Shown here: in pieces, positions 14,253 through 20,936 of the stretch
Layout: each line of letters opens with the position of its first letter
Position numbering within the stretch: the stretch's first letter is position 1
Assembly: GCA_036009045.1 (NCBI GenBank)
Contig: DASYML010000243.1
Span: 1 to 22,433, forward strand
Direction of reading: 5' to 3'
Source: DASYML01 sp036009045
GTDB taxonomy: Bacteria > Acidobacteriota > Blastocatellia > Pyrinomonadales > Pyrinomonadaceae
Length of the DNA: 22,433 nucleotides
Notes under the pieces: generated by a model
What the model saw: the letters and a program-made list of their open reading frames with translations, nothing else
What the model was told of the DNA's origin: nothing
Databases searched by the model: none
Translations under genes and position numbers: made by a program

Positions 14253-15113
14253 GTCCTTGATATTCAATTCCCTGGCAGCTTCGGCGGGCAGTCCGTATGA
14301 TTCCTGGTCCGATGGATAGCTTTCGGTGCGCACGTCTTCGGCCCAACGGCTGATAGCGTCCGTCATCGTCTCGCGCAGGTTGGCATACTGGCGGACGAAG
14401 CGCGGCTGTTTGCCGAAAGAGAGACCCAGCAGGTCGTGTATCACGAGCACCTGTATGTCGCAACCAGCGCCCGCGCCGATGCCTATCGTCGGAATCTTGA
14501 CCTGCTCCGTGATGAGCGTGGCGATCTCGCGCGGGACGACTTCGAGGACGATGGCGAACGCGCCAGCATCTTCCAAAGCCTGCGCGTCGTCCAGAAGCTG
14601 TCGGGCCGTCTCCGCAGTCTTCCCCTGCACGCGATAGCCGCCGAGTTTATTGACCGATTGCGGCGTCAGCCCTATATGGCCCATCACGGCCAACTCTTCA
14701 TCCACGAGCCGCTTGACCAGAGGCGCACGCTTGCGTCCGCCTTCAAGCTTGACGGCCTCCGCGCCGCCCTCCTTGATGAGACGCAGGGCATTGCGCATCG
14801 CGTCGTCGTCGCCCGTGTGATATGAGCCGTAAGGCATGTCCGCGACGAGCAGTGCGCGCTGCACACCGCGACGCACGGCCAGCGTGTGCATCACGACCTG
14901 GTCCATCGTGACGGGGACGGTATTGCCGTAACCCAGAATAGTATTGCCGAGGCTGTCTCCGACCAGGATGATGTCAATCCCTGCTTCGTCAACGATGCGT
15001 GCCATCGTGTAATCATAAGCCGTCAGGCAGACGAGGCGCTCGCCCCGCTCCTTGCTCGCGCGTAAACTCGGCGCGGTCACTTTCTCAGGACGCTGCGGTT
15101 TTAAATAAGCCAT
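14223..15113 (-). CDS. panB: 3-methyl-2-oxobutanoate hydroxymethyltransferase
   Basis: A 296-residue ketopantoate hydroxymethyltransferase: it transfers a one-carbon unit from methylene-THF to alpha-ketoisovalerate. Metal ligands fit: Asp53 in VGDSLGN, Asp92 in ADMPYGSY and Glu124 in VKLEGG. The late VLVIHDLLGLSFGKQPRFVR block is also typical. The true family end is near RELNIKDK; the last eight residues, SGVRSQES, are translation of the GACTCCT repeat array. A TTGCGG-18-TATAAT promoter lies about 100 bases upstream, so panB probably starts the panB-panC transcript or supplements transcription from folK. Confidence 0.97.
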   Translation of the reverse strand: MAYLKPQRPEKVTAPSLRASKERGERLVCLTAYDYTMARIVDEAGIDIILVGDSLGNTILGYGNTVPVTMDQVVMHTLAVRRGVQRALLVADMPYGSYHTGDDDAMRNALRLIKEGGAEAVKLEGGRKRAPLVKRLVDEELAVMGHIGLTPQSVNKLGGYRVQGKTAETARQLLDDAQALEDAGAFAIVLEVVPREIATLITEQVKIPTIGIGAGAGCDIQVLVIHDLLGLSFGKQPRFVRQYANLRETMTDAISRWAEDVRTESYPSDQESYGLPAEAARELNIKDKSGVRSQES

Positions 15114-15209
15114 GATCTGTCTTCTTTCGTCACATAGAGACGCGCTGGCTGCGCTTTATCAACAGCCGCCATCGCTCAGGTTTGTCCATACGAGGTGCTC
15201 AAGCGAGAG

Positions 15210-15239
15210 ATTATAGGCGAGCGTGCCATAGCGCCGCAA
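15210..15239 (-). promoter_or_regulatory. Sigma-70-type promoter ahead of panB
   Basis: On the minus strand TTGCGG (15234-15239) is followed after 18 bases by a perfect TATAAT (15210-15215). The predicted transcript would carry a leader of about 90 bases before the panB ATG. Confidence 0.45.
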
Positions 15240-15253
15240 CTGAAAGGCGGAAG

Positions 15254-15338
15254 AGTCCAAGGTCCAAAGTCAAGAGCAGCACGCTTCCGCTTCTTGACTT
15301 TGGACCTTGGACTTTGGACTTATTTAGTCTTTGGACCA
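15254..15338. repeat. Heptamer-array hairpin (GTCCAAA/GTCCAAG family) at the folK 3' end
   Basis: The arm from 15254 to 15275 is a perfect 22-bp complement of 15292-15313. The array continues as TTTGGAC words to about 15338, into the last codons of folK, where it encodes the terminal W-S-K-D and stop. Confidence 0.85.
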
Positions 15339-15851
15339 TTTTTGAACTTCAGAGCGGTCGGGTGTGTCCGCGAGTAGCTGTTGGATGGTCCTTTGCATGG
15401 TGGGGTGGATGATGTGTGGACCAAGTTCCGCGAGCGGGATGAGGACGAAGCGGCGGAGGTGCAGTCGCGGGTGCGGGAGCGTGAGAAATTCCGTCGCGCG
15501 CTGCTCGTCCGCGTAGAGCAGTAGGTCCAGGTCAATCGTGCGCGGCCCACGCGGCACATCGCGGCGTCGGCCCAGCCCGTACTCTATGCGGAGCAGTCGC
15601 GCCAGCATTTGTTCGGGCGAAGGCATCTCTCCACACAGTTCCGCGACCATGTTGAGGAAGGCGGGCTGCTCGCGCAGGTCCACAGGCTCGGTCTCGTAAA
15701 CAGACGAGAGACGAGAGACGCGCAGCCCCGCGTCCATCATCCCGCGCACCGCCAGCAAGAGATTCCCCGCCCGGTCCCCCAGATTCGAGCCGAGTCCGAC
15801 GTACGCCCTACGCGAGTCAGGAGTCAGGAGTCTGGAGTCGTGAGTCAACAT
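15324..15851 (-). CDS. folK: 2-amino-4-hydroxy-6-hydroxymethyldihydropteridine pyrophosphokinase
   Basis: A 175-residue HPPK that transfers pyrophosphate from ATP in folate synthesis. Motifs: AYVGLGSNLGDR at 16-27, VYETEPV at 51-57, RDVPRGPRTIDLDLLLY at 97-113 with Mg-binding Asp107 and Asp109, and LPHPRLHLRRFVLIPL at 125-140. The first 14 residues (MLTHDSRLLTPDSR) are encoded by a GACTCCT array, and no ATG, GTG or TTG lies between the array and the conserved core, so the start must be the ATG at 15849-15851 or the TTG after it. No Shine-Dalgarno precedes it; AAAACTG words do. The last residues are also repeat-derived. Confidence 0.95.
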   Translation of the reverse strand: MLTHDSRLLTPDSRRAYVGLGSNLGDRAGNLLLAVRGMMDAGLRVSRLSSVYETEPVDLREQPAFLNMVAELCGEMPSPEQMLARLLRIEYGLGRRRDVPRGPRTIDLDLLLYADEQRATEFLTLPHPRLHLRRFVLIPLAELGPHIIHPTMQRTIQQLLADTPDRSEVQKWSKD

Positions 15852-15868
15852 CAGTTTTCAGTTTTTAA
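15814..15868. repeat. Two abutting heptamer arrays at the folK start codon
   Basis: GAGTCAG, GAGTCAG, GAGTCTG, GAGTCGT, GAGTCAA run from 15814 to 15848 inside the folK reading frame. The folK ATG (15849-15851) follows, then CAGTTTT, CAGTTTT on its other side to 15868. The start codon therefore sits exactly at the junction of two word families. Confidence 0.8.
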
Positions 15869-15991
15869 CAAATTCCCTTGCCGAATATGCGCGCTGAGAT
15901 TCTATTGTACAATCAGTGCGTTTCCAATCATCAATCATCAGGCCGTCGGCTGATTGCTGAAAACTATAGCGGTTGCAAATGAGCGTGACTC

Positions 15992-16068
15992 ATGTCAGTA
16001 CCGCCTGCGGTAGCGGGCGGGCTTGAGCCGCGTGAGTACCCGCCCGCTACCGCAGGCAGTACTGACGT
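15992..16068. repeat. REP-like hairpin, core GGTAGC
   Basis: The arms 15992-16021 and 16039-16068 pair over 30 bp with two wobbles; the loop is 17 bases. The left border ATGTCAGTACCGCCTGC and the GGGCGGG near the loop match the hairpin at 5858-5941 apart from the centre. It lies between divergent folK and the permease gene. The rest of the gap 15869-16115 shows only an ATTGTACAAT palindrome near 15902-15911. Confidence 0.85.
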
Positions 16069-16115
16069 TGACGCTTACATAAGAGGTCACATGCAAGTGC
16101 AAACCTCTATAAAGG

Positions 16116-16139
16116 CTGAAAACTGAAAACTCAAAACTG
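16116..16139. repeat. Short heptamer array (AAAACTG/AAAACTC) before the permease gene
   Basis: CTGAAAACTGAAAACTC followed by AAAACTG, ending nine bases before the permease ATG. It is the reverse complement of the CAGTTTT words beside the folK start at 15852-15868, so the two bracket the whole folK-permease intergenic region as a distant inverted repeat. Confidence 0.6.
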
Positions 16140-16148
16140 TTTACTCGA

Positions 16149-17837
16149 ATGGACCAATTCAGGGCGCTCATCTGGTTGAAGTGGAGGTTGTTTCGGAACG
16201 CGATGCGGTCGCGGAAGGCTGCGGTCAATCGCGTGGCGTCCCTGCTTGTGACCGTGGGCGCGCTGGCGTTGGCGCTGTTCATCGCGCTGGGGGCGGGCAT
16301 CGCGGCCTATGGCTTTTCCACGCTCGACAGGCAATTCAGCCCGGCGAACGCGCGAGAGTTAAAGCAGACGGCGGACCTCTTCTTCTTCATGACCTTCGCC
16401 TTTCTGTATTTGATGTGGGCGATTGTGCCGCTCGGCCTCGGCGGCGGGAGCCGTTTCGACCCTGGGAGGCTGCTGCTCTATCCGGTCTCGCTCGGCAAAC
16501 TCTTCGTCATGGACTTCGCCAGCGAAGTGACGAGCCTGGCCTCCATCTTTGCCGCGCCGGTCGTCTTCGCCGTCGCGCTGGGGGCCGGGGTCGGGACCGG
16601 AAAAATTTTACAGGGCCTATTAGTGGCCGCGTGCGCGGTGCTCTTCGGTCTCGCGCTGGCGAAGTGGCTGGCGACCTGCGTCGGGACTTTGATGAAGGGA
16701 AGACGCACGCGCGGCGAGACGTTGCTCGCGCTTATCGGCGCGGTGTTCGGGCTGGCGGGCGCATTCCTGGGCCAACTTGGACCAGTGCTGGTGGAGCACG
16801 CGAACGCCATTCGCTTTCTGCGCTGGACGCCGCCGGGAACCATCGCCCTCGCGCTCACGAAGGGATTGCAACCGAATGACGCGTTCGATTATGCGGTCTC
16901 GCTGGCGACGCTCCTGGCATACATCACGGCCCTCGTTTGGATGACATACTGGATCGCAAAGAGGTCGGCGCTCGGCGCGGGCGGAGCGAAGAGCGCGAGG
17001 GTCTTGCGACCAGCCGTGAAGGAAGTTGAGAGTTATGCTGGCTGGCAAATACCTTTTTTGACGCAGGAGCTTTCCGCGCTGGTCGAGAAGGAGTTTCGCT
17101 ATGCGGTGCGAAACGCGCAATTGCGGACGCTGGCCTTGATGCCTCTCATTTTAATCGGCATCAGGTTGGCCCAGTCGAACGGGTTGAGGAATGGGACGGG
17201 TTGGGCACCGGGCATGGCGCGCACGTTCGGAGGCTCGTTCGCGCAGTACAGCGAGGGCTTGATGGCGGCGACGGGCCTGCTCTACGTCTTTATGATTCTC
17301 TCTTCGCTGGCGTGCAATCTGTTCGGCTACGAGGGCAGCGGCATGCGGACGTTGATACTCGCCCCGGTCGAGCGGCGTAGTATTCTGATAGCGAAAAATA
17401 TCGTCGTCACAATCCTGTCACTGGCCTTCTCGATTATCTTAATCGCGATTAATCAACTGGTCTTTCGCGACCTCTCGTTGCGCGCGCTACTTTTCGTCGC
17501 GCCCTGCTTTGTGCTCTACGCCTCAATGCTCGCGCTGGTGGGCAACTGGCTCTCGATTCGTTTTCCGAAGCGGCTCAAGTTCGGGAAGCGGATGAACGCG
17601 ACGGGCGTGACGGCGCTGCTATTGATTCCGTTGCTCATGACGATGGCGGTGCTGCCCGCCTGCGCCGCGCTGGCCGGCTACCTGGCGCACAGTTTGCTGT
17701 TGAAGTATGTTACACTTCTACTGTTCGCGTGTATCGCCGTGGCGCTCTATTTTCTGCTCATCGCGGGACAGGGACGCGCCCTCGCGCGACGCGAACTGGA
17801 GATACTCGAAGCCGTCAGCGGAAAAACTGACGAATGA
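16149..17837 (+). CDS. ABC-2-type transporter permease-like membrane protein
   Basis: A 562-residue polytopic membrane protein with roughly twelve hydrophobic segments in two halves: about 30-55, 75-100, 130-180, 195-215, 245-270, then a soluble loop with EVESYAGWQIPFLTQELSAL near 295-310, and again 330-350, 375-395, 415-440, 450-475, 490-530. The start LIWLKWRLFRNAMRSRK and the mid-protein VEKEFRYAVRNAQLRTLALM are the short amphipathic entry helices of ABC exporter permeases. LAPVERRSILIAKN is the coupling-helix-like motif seen after the membrane entry in this group. The ATPase partner is not adjacent. Probably an exporter subunit; substrate unknown. No Shine-Dalgarno is visible. Confidence 0.72.
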   Translation: MDQFRALIWLKWRLFRNAMRSRKAAVNRVASLLVTVGALALALFIALGAGIAAYGFSTLDRQFSPANARELKQTADLFFFMTFAFLYLMWAIVPLGLGGGSRFDPGRLLLYPVSLGKLFVMDFASEVTSLASIFAAPVVFAVALGAGVGTGKILQGLLVAACAVLFGLALAKWLATCVGTLMKGRRTRGETLLALIGAVFGLAGAFLGQLGPVLVEHANAIRFLRWTPPGTIALALTKGLQPNDAFDYAVSLATLLAYITALVWMTYWIAKRSALGAGGAKSARVLRPAVKEVESYAGWQIPFLTQELSALVEKEFRYAVRNAQLRTLALMPLILIGIRLAQSNGLRNGTGWAPGMARTFGGSFAQYSEGLMAATGLLYVFMILSSLACNLFGYEGSGMRTLILAPVERRSILIAKNIVVTILSLAFSIILIAINQLVFRDLSLRALLFVAPCFVLYASMLALVGNWLSIRFPKRLKFGKRMNATGVTALLLIPLLMTMAVLPACAALAGYLAHSLLLKYVTLLLFACIAVALYFLLIAGQGRALARRELEILEAVSGKTDE

Positions 17838-17842
17838 AAAAT

Positions 17843-17934
17843 CTGGAGTCCAGAGCCTGTAGTCATGAGTCGGAAGAAAAATCCGGCTTTTGACTTCAGA
17901 CTCTCAGGCTCCAGACTCTTGACTCTAGACTTTT
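17843..17934. repeat. Heptamer-array hairpin (GAGTCCA/GACTCCA family) after the permease gene
   Basis: CTGGAGTCCAGAGCCTGTAG (from 17843) is largely complementary to the stretch around 17897-17917 (CAGACTCTCAGGCTCCAG). It follows the permease stop by six bases. Additional GACTCTA units and a TTTTATT tract follow to 17937, compatible with an intrinsic terminator. The 90 bases from here to 18025 show no further feature. Confidence 0.75.
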
Positions 17935-18025
17935 ATTCCAGAGATGCGACCTCTCAGGTCTCGCGTCAGAGGCGAGGCTGGAACGCTGCATCCGGGCGGG
18001 AGAAGCTGGCCCCGTCTAGACACAA

Positions 18026-19333
18026 ATGGCTCGCAGAAAATTTCGCAGTAACCAACGACACGAACCCGTCACGGAACGCTCTTTCAACGAGTTCCTTTCC
18101 ACGACGCCCGCCCCGCAGACCTCCCGCACCGAACTGATGCGACTGGTCAGAGGCGGCGAGGATACCTACCTCGAACTCAAGGTCAAACTCTCGAACACGG
18201 AGAAGATCGCGCAGGAGATAGTCGCGCTCGCCAATACGGGCGGAGGCGTGCTCGTCTTCGGCGTCAACGACCAGTTGCGCGTAGAGGGCGTGGACGACCC
18301 GGATGAGGTGCAGGAATCGCTCGTGCATATCTGCCGCGATGATATTCAACCGGCGCTCGTGCCTCTCATAGACCGCATCGCGTTTGATAATGGACGCCGC
18401 ATCGTCGCGCTCGAAGTTGACGGCAAGCGTCGTCCTTATCGCACGCGCGACGGTCGTTTCTACATGCGCTTCGGTTCGGAAAAACGCGAGACGACGCGCG
18501 AAGAACTCTCCGCGATGATGGACGAGGCGCGGCCCTTCGCTTACGAGAACGTGCCCGTCCTCGGCGCGACGATGGAGGACATAGACGAGGCGCATCTGTG
18601 GAGTTTCGTGCGCGAGTTTGAGGGCGATGCTTTCGATGCGGAAGCGGCTGCCAACTACCCGACCGGGGACGTGCTCAAAAGGGACCTGCTGCTCGCTACC
18701 GGCAACATGGGCGAGGTCGTCCCGACGGTCGCCGGACTGCTGCTCTTCGGACACGATGAACATGTGGCGGAACTCCTCCCGCGCTCCGATATTATCGCCA
18801 CGCGCTACGCGGGAGGCACGACGCAGGATGCCGTCATCGAGCGCGCCGCGTTGAAGGGCAATCTTTATACGCTCTACGAATCGGCGTCGCGCTTCATCGC
18901 GCGTTACTGTGATTTGTGGGATGTCAGGCCGCGCGCCTTTCCGGCGGCTGAGGTCTCGGATGCGCCCGTCGCCGCGCGCGCCAACTATCATCGCGCAGTC
19001 ATCAGGGAGGGCTTAACGAACGCGCTCGTTCACAGGGATTTGGCGATTAAGGACCAGCCGACGCGCCTGCACATCTTTGATCGTTCAATCGAGATTATCA
19101 ACCCGCGCCGCACTCTCGGATTCGCGCCCGCCGCGCAGAGGGCGATACGCTATGGAGTCCCGCAGCGTCTCAACCCTCAACTCGCGTCCATCTTCAAGAG
19201 CCATGCCTACGGGCTGGACCTCGCCCCCGGCGGACTCCCCCAACTGCTCCGCGCCGCGCGCCTCTTCTCAGGCCGCAAAGCAGACATCAACGCCTTCAAC
19301 GACGAATACCGCCTCCGCCTGCACGGAATCTGA
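18026..19333 (+). CDS. AlbA_2 (Schlafen-type) domain putative transcriptional regulator/ATPase (COG2865-like)
   Basis: A 435-residue protein. The AlbA_2 domain spans about 37-160: GGEDTYLELKVKLSN at 43-57, EIVALANTGGGVLVFGVND at 64-82, and GRFYMRFGSEKRETTREEL near 143-163. The C-terminal GHKL-like region has REGLTNALVHRDLAIKDQPT (327-346) and LHIFDRSIEIINPR, as in HATPase_c_4 proteins. Family members are annotated as transcriptional regulators or RecG-like helicases without proof; some relatives act in defence or stress. No obvious ribosome-binding site precedes the chosen ATG, and the domain could also be reached from a later Met (residue 38). It stands alone between two repeat hairpins. Confidence 0.8.
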   Translation: MARRKFRSNQRHEPVTERSFNEFLSTTPAPQTSRTELMRLVRGGEDTYLELKVKLSNTEKIAQEIVALANTGGGVLVFGVNDQLRVEGVDDPDEVQESLVHICRDDIQPALVPLIDRIAFDNGRRIVALEVDGKRRPYRTRDGRFYMRFGSEKRETTREELSAMMDEARPFAYENVPVLGATMEDIDEAHLWSFVREFEGDAFDAEAAANYPTGDVLKRDLLLATGNMGEVVPTVAGLLLFGHDEHVAELLPRSDIIATRYAGGTTQDAVIERAALKGNLYTLYESASRFIARYCDLWDVRPRAFPAAEVSDAPVAARANYHRAVIREGLTNALVHRDLAIKDQPTRLHIFDRSIEIINPRRTLGFAPAAQRAIRYGVPQRLNPQLASIFKSHAYGLDLAPGGLPQLLRAARLFSGRKADINAFNDEYRLRLHGI

Positions 19334-19337
19334 AAGG

Positions 19338-19478
19338 CAGTGACAAGTGACGAGTGACGAGTGACAAGTTAAAACAGGTGACGAAGAAAAAGTGGCGAGT
19401 TAAGAGATAGTTCTTAACTCGCCACTTTTTATTTTTTCGTTGTCCGGCTTTAACTCGTCACTTGTCACTTGTCACTGC
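19338..19478. repeat. Heptamer-array hairpin (GTGACAA/GTGACGA family) with unequal arms
   Basis: The left arm has four units (GTGACAA, GTGACGA, GTGACGA, GTGACAA) then GTTAAA from 19338. The right arm (19449-19478) is the complement of only three units then GTTAAA. It encloses a second perfect hairpin at 19387-19430. The right arm contains the stop codon of the VWFA gene. Confidence 0.85.
19387..19437. terminator. Bidirectional intrinsic terminator between convergent genes
   Basis: AAAAAGTGGCGAGTTAAG (19387-19404) and its perfect complement (19413-19430) form an 18-bp stem with an eight-base loop, followed by ATTTTTT to 19437. A-tracts precede the stem on the plus strand, so it also terminates in the other direction. 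It serves the AlbA_2 gene (+) and the VWFA gene (-). Confidence 0.8.
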
Positions 19479-20706
19479 TCTTAGGCGCATTGTAGAAGGG
19501 GCGTGCCTGGACCACGAATTCTTTGTCGTCGTACTGGCCGTCGCCGTTGACATCAACTTTGACGAGGAGTTTGTGCTGCTTGCCGTCGCGCGCAGAGTCG
19601 CCCGGATTGAAGCCTAGACTATACTGGTTGCGCAGGACGGCGTTGATGCTTTGGAGCACTTTGGGGAGTTCGCCGGGGAAGGTGACGGGGAAGTACATCC
19701 CGCCCGTCTCCTGTGCGAAAGTCTTGAGGGTGTTTTTGGCCTGGAGGAATGTCATCCTGCCGGGTGAGCCTGTGATGCCGTCTTCGGGCGGCAACTGTGA
19801 TTCGTATTTTTTGAAGAAGATTTCGCCCGTCCCGATGATGAAGATGGGGACACCCGCGTTCTGCGCGACCTTGCGCGCCTGGCTGTAGTTGGTCTTGCTG
19901 AAGGTATCAATGCCGGAGGCGACGAGGATGACCGCCGTGCGCCTGCCTTTGACGCTTGCCAGGCCCGCGTACTCTGACTTCTCCTCCTTGGAGTTGTCTA
20001 GCACGACCGAATCGCCGCGCCCGCCGACGAGCACGAACTTGAGCGCATCGAAAAGATTAGTCTCTCTGAAGGCGGGGCGATTGCGCAGGAGCAGTGTGAT
20101 GACCTGGTTGATACGCGTCGGGTCGTTGGTGAAATCTGTGAGCGGCGTCGGGCGCATGTCGAAGGCGACGACGGAGACGTAATCCTGCGGCGGATGGACG
20201 AACTGCGAGAGAAACATCGCCACGGGGCGAATCACTTCGTCCGTTCCATTATCCATCCCGCTGCTGCCGTAATAACCAAGCGTCTCCGTCAACTTGCTGT
20301 ACTCGACGACCATCGCCACGGTAATCGGCGCGTCGGGCGTGGAAAAGTTGGTGATTTCCTTTTGCACGCCATCTTCAAAAATAGCGAAGTTCTCCTTCTT
20401 CAAACCCGTGATAATCTGGCCGTTCTTTTTGCTGTACACCACCGCGTCCACGTCAACCAGTTGGGTCGTGATGGAGATGGTCTCGGCTTCCTGCGGCTTG
20501 CCGACGATGTCCTTGGGCAAAGGCTCTTCCTGCTTCTCGTCGCCCTGCTTCTCACCCTCCGCCGGACGCTTGTTCTTCTTCTGGTTGGTGGTCGGCGGCA
20601 CGCGGTGGGCCTGTCCGAAAACGCTGGCGAGGCTCCCCGTCATGCCGAGCAGGAGCGCGAAAACGACTGCGACGGCGGAAGCGCGACGAAAAATAAGGCG
20701 GTTCAT
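19465..20706 (-). CDS. Secreted VWFA-related Acidobacterial-domain protein
   Basis: A 413-residue protein from ATG 20704-20706 with AAAGGA eight bases upstream; an earlier in-frame TTG is less likely. A signal peptide (about 1-31) is followed by a Lys/Glu/Gln-rich linker to about 70. Then comes the TIGR03436-type VWFA domain: TTQLVDVDAVVYSKKNG, ITGLKKENFAIFEDGVQKEI, VVEYSK near the metal-site position, RETNLFDALKFVL, AVILVASGID, ETGGMYFPVT and the late RNQYSLGFNP. The strict D-x-S-x-S MIDAS is not present in the usual form. The role is probably binding at the cell surface. The family is strongly expanded in Acidobacteriota. The last residues and stop lie in the GTGACAA array. Confidence 0.92.
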   Translation of the reverse strand: MNRLIFRRASAVAVVFALLLGMTGSLASVFGQAHRVPPTTNQKKNKRPAEGEKQGDEKQEEPLPKDIVGKPQEAETISITTQLVDVDAVVYSKKNGQIITGLKKENFAIFEDGVQKEITNFSTPDAPITVAMVVEYSKLTETLGYYGSSGMDNGTDEVIRPVAMFLSQFVHPPQDYVSVVAFDMRPTPLTDFTNDPTRINQVITLLLRNRPAFRETNLFDALKFVLVGGRGDSVVLDNSKEEKSEYAGLASVKGRRTAVILVASGIDTFSKTNYSQARKVAQNAGVPIFIIGTGEIFFKKYESQLPPEDGITGSPGRMTFLQAKNTLKTFAQETGGMYFPVTFPGELPKVLQSINAVLRNQYSLGFNPGDSARDGKQHKLLVKVDVNGDGQYDDKEFVVQARPFYNAPKSSDK

Positions 20707-20769
20707 AGCGACGATCCTTTGCAATTAAAAGAGGCAGGGGAAAAGGTTTCTGGTGCTGCTTAAAGATTG

Positions 20770-20799
20770 ACTATATGACGTGCCTTCGCGCACGGTCAA
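20770..20799 (-). promoter_or_regulatory. Sigma-70-type promoter of the VWFA gene
   Basis: On the minus strand TTGACC (20794-20799) and TATAGT (20770-20775) are separated by 18 bases. The start codon follows about 60 bases downstream. This is the best consensus-like promoter in the window. Confidence 0.6.
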
Positions 20800-20865
20800 G
20801 CCACACCTTTCTCTTGAGACACTCTTTGTGATGCACACCGCTTGAACCGCGTTCGCCAACGGGTA

Positions 20866-20936
20866 AAAAGAGTCTGGAGTCCAGAGTCAAGAAGCGGAAG
20901 AGTTCTGTGCTTGACTCTGGACTCCAGACTCTTTTT
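20866..20936 (-). terminator. Perfect 27-bp heptamer hairpin acting as likely terminator
   Basis: The arms 20866-20892 and 20910-20936 are exact complements, built of GAGTCTG/GAGTCCA/GAGTCAA, with AAAAA and TTTTT at the outer ends and a 17-base loop. It begins at the stop codon of the LecA-like gene (20935-20937) and lies upstream of the VWFA promoter. Confidence 0.8.

Noticed and set aside
15114..15250. Possible tRNA or small RNA in the folK-panB gap
   Set aside because: No cloverleaf can be formed and no T-loop GTTCGA-type word is present; the region is explained by a promoter and leader.
17966..18991. 341-codon minus-strand ORF over the AlbA_2 gene
   Set aside because: Mirror frame of a gene with recognisable domains; composition is His/Arg-rich and shows no motif.
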